A stretch of DNA of 64,000 nt from NCBI RefSeq assembly GCF_017599325.1, contig NZ_JAGFVM010000026.1:62001-126000 (forward strand), written 5' to 3'. The notes beneath the pieces were generated by a model. That model did not search any database, was not told the DNA's origin, and was given only the letters and a program-made list of their open reading frames with translations. The stretch is from Marinilactibacillus kalidii (lineage in GTDB: Bacteria > Bacillota > Bacilli > Lactobacillales > Carnobacteriaceae_A). Made by a program: the position numbers and the translations under genes. The stretch's first letter is position 1. Every line of letters begins with the position of its first letter. Positions 59,172 through 64,000 of the stretch are shown here, piece after piece.

Positions 59172-60644
59172 TTATGATAATAGTTGTTTTGCTTTTTCAA
59201 GGTGTTCGATTGAGCGATCTCTACCAAGTAATTCGATTGCATCGTTTAATTGTGGACCGTGTTGTTGCCCAGTTGCTGCAACGCGAATCGGCATAAATAA
59301 ATTTTTACCTTTTATACCTGTTTCTTTTTGAACAGCTTTGATTGCTTTCTTAATTTCAGCTGCTTCAAAAGGTTCAACCGTTTTTAACTGCTCAATGAAT
59401 GCTTCCAGTACTTGTGGCACTGATTCTCCTTGGAGAACTTCTTTTGATTCATCATCCCACTCGATATCTTCTTCGAAAAATAATGTTGCTAAATCTGTAA
59501 TCTCAGCAGCATAGCTCATTTGTTCGTGATAAAGGCCAACGAGTTTTTTAACCCACTCACTTTTCTCAGGTGTTGGATTTTCTTCCAAGTAGCCTGCTTT
59601 TACTAAATGAGGGACAGCTTTCATTGTCACTTCATCTAAGTCTTCTTGTTTAAGATACTGGTTGCTGATCCACTCTAACTTCTTAGAGTCAAACGCAGCT
59701 GGAGAAGTCCCTAGACGTTGGTGATCGAACATGTCAATAAATTCTTGACGAGAGAACAATTCATCTTCTCCCACCGGAGACCATCCAAGCAATGTAATGA
59801 AGTTGAAAAGTGCTTCAGGCATATAACCTAATTCACGATACTGTTCAATAAACTGTAGAATCGTTTCATCACGCTTACTCAACTTTTTACCTGTTTCACT
59901 GTTTATGATCAATGTCATATGCCCAAAGATCGGCGCTTCCCAGTTAAAGGCTTCGTAGACCATCATTTGTTTCGGCGTATTCGCAATATGGTCATCCCCT
60001 CTTAACACATGAGAGATTTCCATATAGTGATCATCCACGGCTACAGCAAAGTTATAGGTTGGCATCCCATCACGTTTACGAATAACCCAGTCTCCTCCGA
60101 CTGAATCTGATTCAAATGTGATTTCGCCTTTAACCATATCTTCAAATGTATAGGTACTACCCTTAGGTACACGCAGACGTACAACGGGTACAATACCTTC
60201 ATCTTCTTTGGCTTTTTGTTCACTTGGTGAAAGATTCGCACATTTACCACTGTAATGCGGCATTTCTCCACGTGCACGTTGTGCTTCACGTTCAGCTTCT
60301 AATTCTTCTGATGTACAGTAGCATTTATAAGCTTGATTACTAGCTAGTAATTGATCAATTAGTGGATCATAGATATCTTTACGTTCAGATTGACGGTAAG
60401 GTGCATAAGGTCCACCAACATCTGCACTTTCATCCCAGTCGATTCCTAACCATTTCAAGTTATCTAACTGACTTTGTTCTCCATTTGTTACATTACGCTT
60501 GCTGTCAGTATCTTCAATTCTGATGATCATTTCTCCACCATGGTGACGAGCAAACAAATAATTAAATAGCGCTGTACGCGCATTTCCAATATGCAGATGA
60601 CCTGTTGGACTCGGCGCATATCTTACACGAACTTTTTTATCCAT
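59172..60644 (-). CDS. gltX: Glutamyl-tRNA synthetase
   Basis: Class I synthetase of 490 residues that charges tRNA-Glu and, in this group, usually also tRNA-Gln. [16 protein letters not shown] (HIGH) and [10 protein letters not shown] (KMSKS) are visible. AAAAGGAG precedes the ATG. A weak promoter (TTGAGA, 17, TAATCA) lies about 55 bases upstream; no terminator is seen before the T-box. Confidence 0.97.
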   Translation of the reverse strand: MDKKVRVRYAPSPTGHLHIGNARTALFNYLFARHHGGEMIIRIEDTDSKRNVTNGEQSQLDNLKWLGIDWDESADVGGPYAPYRQSERKDIYDPLIDQLLASNQAYKCYCTSEELEAEREAQRARGEMPHYSGKCANLSPSEQKAKEDEGIVPVVRLRVPKGSTYTFEDMVKGEITFESDSVGGDWVIRKRDGMPTYNFAVAVDDHYMEISHVLRGDDHIANTPKQMMVYEAFNWEAPIFGHMTLIINSETGKKLSKRDETILQFIEQYRELGYMPEALFNFITLLGWSPVGEDELFSRQEFIDMFDHQRLGTSPAAFDSKKLEWISNQYLKQEDLDEVTMKAVPHLVKAGYLEENPTPEKSEWVKKLVGLYHEQMSYAAEITDLATLFFEEDIEWDDESKEVLQGESVPQVLEAFIEQLKTVEPFEAAEIKKAIKAVQKETGIKGKNLFMPIRVAATGQQHGPQLNDAIELLGRDRSIEHLEKAKQLLS

Positions 60645-60782
60645 TTAAATTCTCCTTTTTAAACGCTCTACTAGCTATTCCTTCTTTAAAACTTAACATG
60701 ATTAAGACAAAAATGCTACATTCTCAAGCTAAAACCCGCTAGCTTTTTACAATTTTACTTTTTAAACACTCATTTTTCATTT

Positions 60783-61475
60783 TTACCGTCTCATTAATGC
60801 CGCTGCAATTTCAAAATCAGTTACAGAAGTAATCTTGAAATTACGATCTTTACCCTCTATCGCTTTCACTGGATGATTCAATCGTTCCACCAGTTCGCCT
60901 TCTTCATTTCCAAGATATTCTTCTTGAAAAGCTTGCTCATAAGCTCGAATCAATAATTCACTTTTATAGGCTTGTGGCGTCTGTACTTGCCAGATAACCG
61001 GACGATGTAGTGTCTGATGAACTTCGCCATTTCGAACGACCTTGATTGTATCTTTAGCTGGTACTGCAAATAAAACTGCATCTTCCTCTTTAACTGCTTC
61101 GAATAACTGGTCAATCATATCTTGATCGACAAACGGACGTGCGGCATCATGAACCAGTAAATAGCCATCTTTAGGAAAACGAAGTGCTGCTAAGGCATTT
61201 TTTACGCTGTATTGCCGCTCAGATCCTCCTTGAATAAAAGATAGTTTTGAAGGCAGACTGCCATAACCTTTATCGATCTGCTCTTTAATCAGTACTTGAT
61301 CTTCATCTTGGACAACAAACAGAATATGTTCGCAGCGTGCATCTTCGATAAAAAGCTTCAATGCGTAATCATACATAGGACGATTATTCAGCTCTACTAC
61401 GACTTTGTTTGTAGTGGCTCCAAAACGTTTGCCAGACCCCGCTCCTAACAAAATCACTTCATAGGATTCTCTCAC
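60783..61475 (-). CDS. ispD: IspD-family cytidylyltransferase
   Basis: A 230-residue protein of the IspD/TarI family, which joins CTP to a polyol phosphate. The nucleotide-binding motif LGAGSGKRFG...K and LVHDAARPFV are intact. In Bacillus it makes CDP-ME for the MEP isoprenoid pathway and is followed by ispF. Here ispF is absent and gltX follows, and many Lactobacillales use mevalonate, so a TarI-like wall-polymer role is possible. The GTG start overlaps the yacL stop by four bases. Confidence 0.85.
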   Translation of the reverse strand: MRESYEVILLGAGSGKRFGATTNKVVVELNNRPMYDYALKLFIEDARCEHILFVVQDEDQVLIKEQIDKGYGSLPSKLSFIQGGSERQYSVKNALAALRFPKDGYLLVHDAARPFVDQDMIDQLFEAVKEEDAVLFAVPAKDTIKVVRNGEVHQTLHRPVIWQVQTPQAYKSELLIRAYEQAFQEEYLGNEEGELVERLNHPVKAIEGKDRNFKITSVTDFEIAAALMRR

Positions 61476-62587
61476 TTCGATTCCTTCCCATCGTCGATTG
61501 CTTTTTGACTGTGTTCCATTTTCGCAAAAATCATACGACCAGCATTTGTCTGTAATGCACTTGTGACGATCACATTGACAGATTTATTCATGTAGTGTTG
61601 TCCTTCTTCGACAACAACCATTGTACCATCATCTAAATAAGCGACACCTTGGCTTCTTTCGGTCCCGTTTTTGACGATCATGACTCTCATATTTTCTCCA
61701 GGTATAACGACCGGTTTAACAGCATTCGCTAGTTCATTGATATTTAATACTGGAACTTTTTGAAATTCAGCAACTTTATTCAAATTATAATCATTTGTTA
61801 CGACGACACCATCCATTTTTTTGGCTAAATGAACAAGCTTCATGTCTACTTCATCTGATTCTGGCAATGGACTATCATCCATTTTCACTTCAATTTTTTC
61901 TTCCTTTTGTAAGGCATTGAGAATATCTAACCCTCTTCTTCCTCTCACTCTTTTCAAGCTATCTGAAGAATCAGCGATATACTGCAATTCTTGCAATACG
62001 TGTTGAGAAATGACAAAAGTACCTTCTAAAAATCCTGCTTTTGTAACATCTAATATCCGACCATCAATAATCGTACTGGTATCAAGTACCTTGTACCGTC
62101 TAAAAGAATCGCCTTCTTTTCTCTCTAAGACACCATTTTCTTCTTGTCTTTGCGCTCTAGAAGTAAATAAACGGCGAATTTCTTCTCGTCTGGATGTAGC
62201 AAATTGAAAGAAAATATAGGCAAGAATAACTGCTAAAATAAGCGGAACAACATCACTCAATGCACCCAAACTTAAGGCCGCTAAGGGAATACTAGCTAAT
62301 ATTGCAAGAATAAGTCCAAGAATCGCACCTAAGCTACCAAAAATCAGGTAAGATACACTCTGCTCATTAAAAAATTTCTCAATCTTCTTAATCGATTTTT
62401 CAATTGGCTTAATGACCTGAGAAGATAAAATGTAAAAGATTCCCGCCCCAAGAATAAGTCCAAGAATAGGATTTGCTGTCCAGACAGGTACACCATCAAT
62501 CTGCTCCATTAGATTCGGAAAAAAGTTAAATCCTAAACTTCCTCCGATCAAAACCATTGTTAATATAATTAAATTAGTAATCATCAA
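61472..62587 (-). CDS. yacL: PIN/TRAM domain membrane protein YacL
   Basis: A 371-residue protein with four N-terminal membrane segments (about 1-130), a PIN domain opening VLDTSTIIDGRILD that carries the acidic nuclease residues, and a C-terminal TRAM domain (about 290-350). It may act on RNA at the membrane; the substrate is unknown. It lies between radA and ispD, as in Bacillus. Confidence 0.92.
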   Translation of the reverse strand: MMITNLIILTMVLIGGSLGFNFFPNLMEQIDGVPVWTANPILGLILGAGIFYILSSQVIKPIEKSIKKIEKFFNEQSVSYLIFGSLGAILGLILAILASIPLAALSLGALSDVVPLILAVILAYIFFQFATSRREEIRRLFTSRAQRQEENGVLERKEGDSFRRYKVLDTSTIIDGRILDVTKAGFLEGTFVISQHVLQELQYIADSSDSLKRVRGRRGLDILNALQKEEKIEVKMDDSPLPESDEVDMKLVHLAKKMDGVVVTNDYNLNKVAEFQKVPVLNINELANAVKPVVIPGENMRVMIVKNGTERSQGVAYLDDGTMVVVEEGQHYMNKSVNVIVTSALQTNAGRMIFAKMEHSQKAIDDGKESK

Positions 62588-62602
62588 ATCCTCCTTTCAA
62601 TA

Positions 62603-63973
62603 CTAAGTGAATGCTTTTTTTATGACTTCCGAAACAGTCGCGCATCCAATAATTTCGATTCCTTCGGGAAACGTCCATCCTTCCAAATTGTTCTTGGGTA
62701 CAAATAATCGCTTAAAACCAAGTTTCGCAGCTTCATTAACACGCTGTTCAATCTTAGAGACTCTCCTGACCTCTCCAGTCAGACCGATTTCACCAATAAA
62801 ACAATCCGTTGCACGCGTTTCTTTTTCTTTATAACTAGACGCAATACTGACGGCGATTGAAAGATCAATCGCAGGTTCATCCAACTTCACACCACCAGCA
62901 GCTTTTAAATAGGCATCTTGATTTTGTAAGAGTAAACCTGCTCTTTTTTCCAAAACGGCCATGATCAAAGATACTCTAGAGTAATCTAACCCACTAGCTG
63001 TACGTTTCGCATTTCCAAATACTGTTGGCGATATTAATGACTGAATCTCAACCAATATAGGTCTTGTACCTTCCATTGCAGCAACTACCGATGATCCTGT
63101 TGCGCCTGAAAGTCTTTCTTCTAAAAATAATTGAGAAGGATTTAAGACTTCTTCAAGTCCTCCGTTTCTCATCTCGAATATACCAATCTCATTCGTTGAA
63201 CCGAATCGGTTTTTAACGGCTCTTAAAATCCGGAAAGTATGGTGACGCTCACCTTCGAAGTAAAGCACCGTATCAACCATATGCTCCAACATTCTTGGTC
63301 CGGCAATATTACCTTCTTTTGTGACGTGTCCAACAATAAAAATTGCAATATTATTCATTTTTGCTAGCTGCATCAAGGTAGCCGTCGATTCCCTTACTTG
63401 GGAGACACTTCCAGAAGCACTATCAATGTTTGGATGATGCATGGTTTGAATCGAGTCAATGATAACATAATCTGGTTTAATCTGTTCAATCGTTTCTTGA
63501 ATTAAGCTCAAATCAGTTTCTGCATAAAGATAAAAATCCGTTCCACGAAGTTCCAGACGTTCTGCACGCATTTTGATTTGACTAGCACTTTCTTCTCCAG
63601 ATACGTATAGAACAGTTCCACCGCCATTGTTTAACTGCGCAGAAACTTGCAGAAGCAATGTAGATTTCCCAATCCCAGGATCTCCACCAATCAACACTAA
63701 AGAACCCGGTACGACACCGCCACCAAGCACTCTATTAAATTCTACTAGTTTTGTTTTTACACGTTCTTCTTTTTCAATTGTAATATCAGTAATGGCTTCT
63801 GCTTTCGAAGCTTTACCACTCAGAGACACGCGACTTCGACTATCTGTTTTATCTGGAATCTTTTCTTCTACCATTTGATTCCACGTTCCACAACTTGGGC
63901 ACTTTCCTAGATACTTTGGTGACTCATACCCGCATTGCTGACAAACAAATACTGATGCTTTCTTTTTTGCCAA
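62603..63973 (-). CDS. radA: DNA repair protein RadA
   Basis: RecA-like branch-migration helicase that helps homologous recombination, 456 residues. A zinc finger with CQQC and CPSC lies near residues 10-30, Walker [11 protein letters not shown] near 90, then [16 protein letters not shown] (the RadA signature) and a Lon-like C-terminal domain. It starts at a TTG (reading MAKKKASVF) with AAAAGGGG upstream. Upstream genes are outside the window. Confidence 0.97.
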   Translation of the reverse strand: MAKKKASVFVCQQCGYESPKYLGKCPSCGTWNQMVEEKIPDKTDSRSRVSLSGKASKAEAITDITIEKEERVKTKLVEFNRVLGGGVVPGSLVLIGGDPGIGKSTLLLQVSAQLNNGGGTVLYVSGEESASQIKMRAERLELRGTDFYLYAETDLSLIQETIEQIKPDYVIIDSIQTMHHPNIDSASGSVSQVRESTATLMQLAKMNNIAIFIVGHVTKEGNIAGPRMLEHMVDTVLYFEGERHHTFRILRAVKNRFGSTNEIGIFEMRNGGLEEVLNPSQLFLEERLSGATGSSVVAAMEGTRPILVEIQSLISPTVFGNAKRTASGLDYSRVSLIMAVLEKRAGLLLQNQDAYLKAAGGVKLDEPAIDLSIAVSIASSYKEKETRATDCFIGEIGLTGEVRRVSKIEQRVNEAAKLGFKRLFVPKNNLEGWTFPEGIEIIGCATVSEVIKKAFT

Positions 63974-64000
63974 TCAGCTTACCCCTTTTACTTATGATTT

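Overview
This is a gene-dense, low-GC chromosomal segment of a Gram-positive bacterium in the order Lactobacillales. My best guess is a Carnobacteriaceae-like genus, inferred from protein character and gene order and not tested by search. Supporting signs are the classic Firmicutes order (radA-yacL-ispD-gltX-cysS-mrnC-rlmB-yacP-sigH-rpmG-secE-nusG-rplKA-rplJL-rpoBC-str-S10-spc-alpha-ecf-truA), zinc-type S14/L33/L36, TTG starts on rpoB and rpoC, RNA leaders typical of Firmicutes (Cys T-box, PyrR attenuator, L10 leader) and a pyruvate oxidase. Nearly all genes lie on the minus strand, so transcription runs from right to left. Only a fasciclin-domain surface protein (5410) and a Gx-type transporter (54028) are on the plus strand.

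Right to left: 62603-63973 radA, then yacL and ispD, gltX, a cysteine T-box and cysS-mrnC-rlmB-yacP (tRNA charging, rRNA processing and mRNA decay). Then come a SigH/ComX-like sigma factor, a Gx transporter, rpmG, secE, nusG, rplK-rplA and rplJ-rplL. Between rplL and the rsmC/ybxB-rpoB pair sits an insertion of about 9 kb that is not part of the usual order: four tandem SEDS (FtsW/RodA) glycosyltransferase genes, a LURP-one family protein, a PyrR-attenuated uracil permease and class II fumarase. rsmC, rpoB and rpoC follow, then rpsL-rpsG-fusA-tuf and the S10, spc and alpha ribosomal-protein operons (rpsJ to rplQ) with secY, adk and infA inside. The energy-coupling factor module ecfA1-ecfA2-ecfT and truA come next.

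Between truA and rplM-rpsI, neighbours in many Firmicutes, lies a second accessory block: a DUF2254 membrane protein coupled to a P-loop kinase, an MscS channel, a fasciclin surface protein with a degenerate sorting signal and a divergent class B sortase. The left end holds a 41-codon small gene, a Nudix hydrolase with a YcxB-like membrane protein, and a pyruvate oxidase cut by the window edge.

Promoters with 16-17-base spacers can be read directly for rplM, infA, rpsJ, tuf, rpsL, rpoB, fumC, uraA, rplJ, rplK and rpmG, plus the plus-strand fasciclin gene. The most interesting material is regulatory: an intrinsic terminator between the rpoB promoter and rpoB preceded by an 18-codon ORF whose stop touches the stem, a hairpin over the rpoC ribosome binding site, a terminator inside the nusG leader, a terminator between secY and adk, and a roughly 190-base structured spacer between rplF and rplR. 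No tRNA, rRNA, CRISPR array, transposase or prophage gene was seen.
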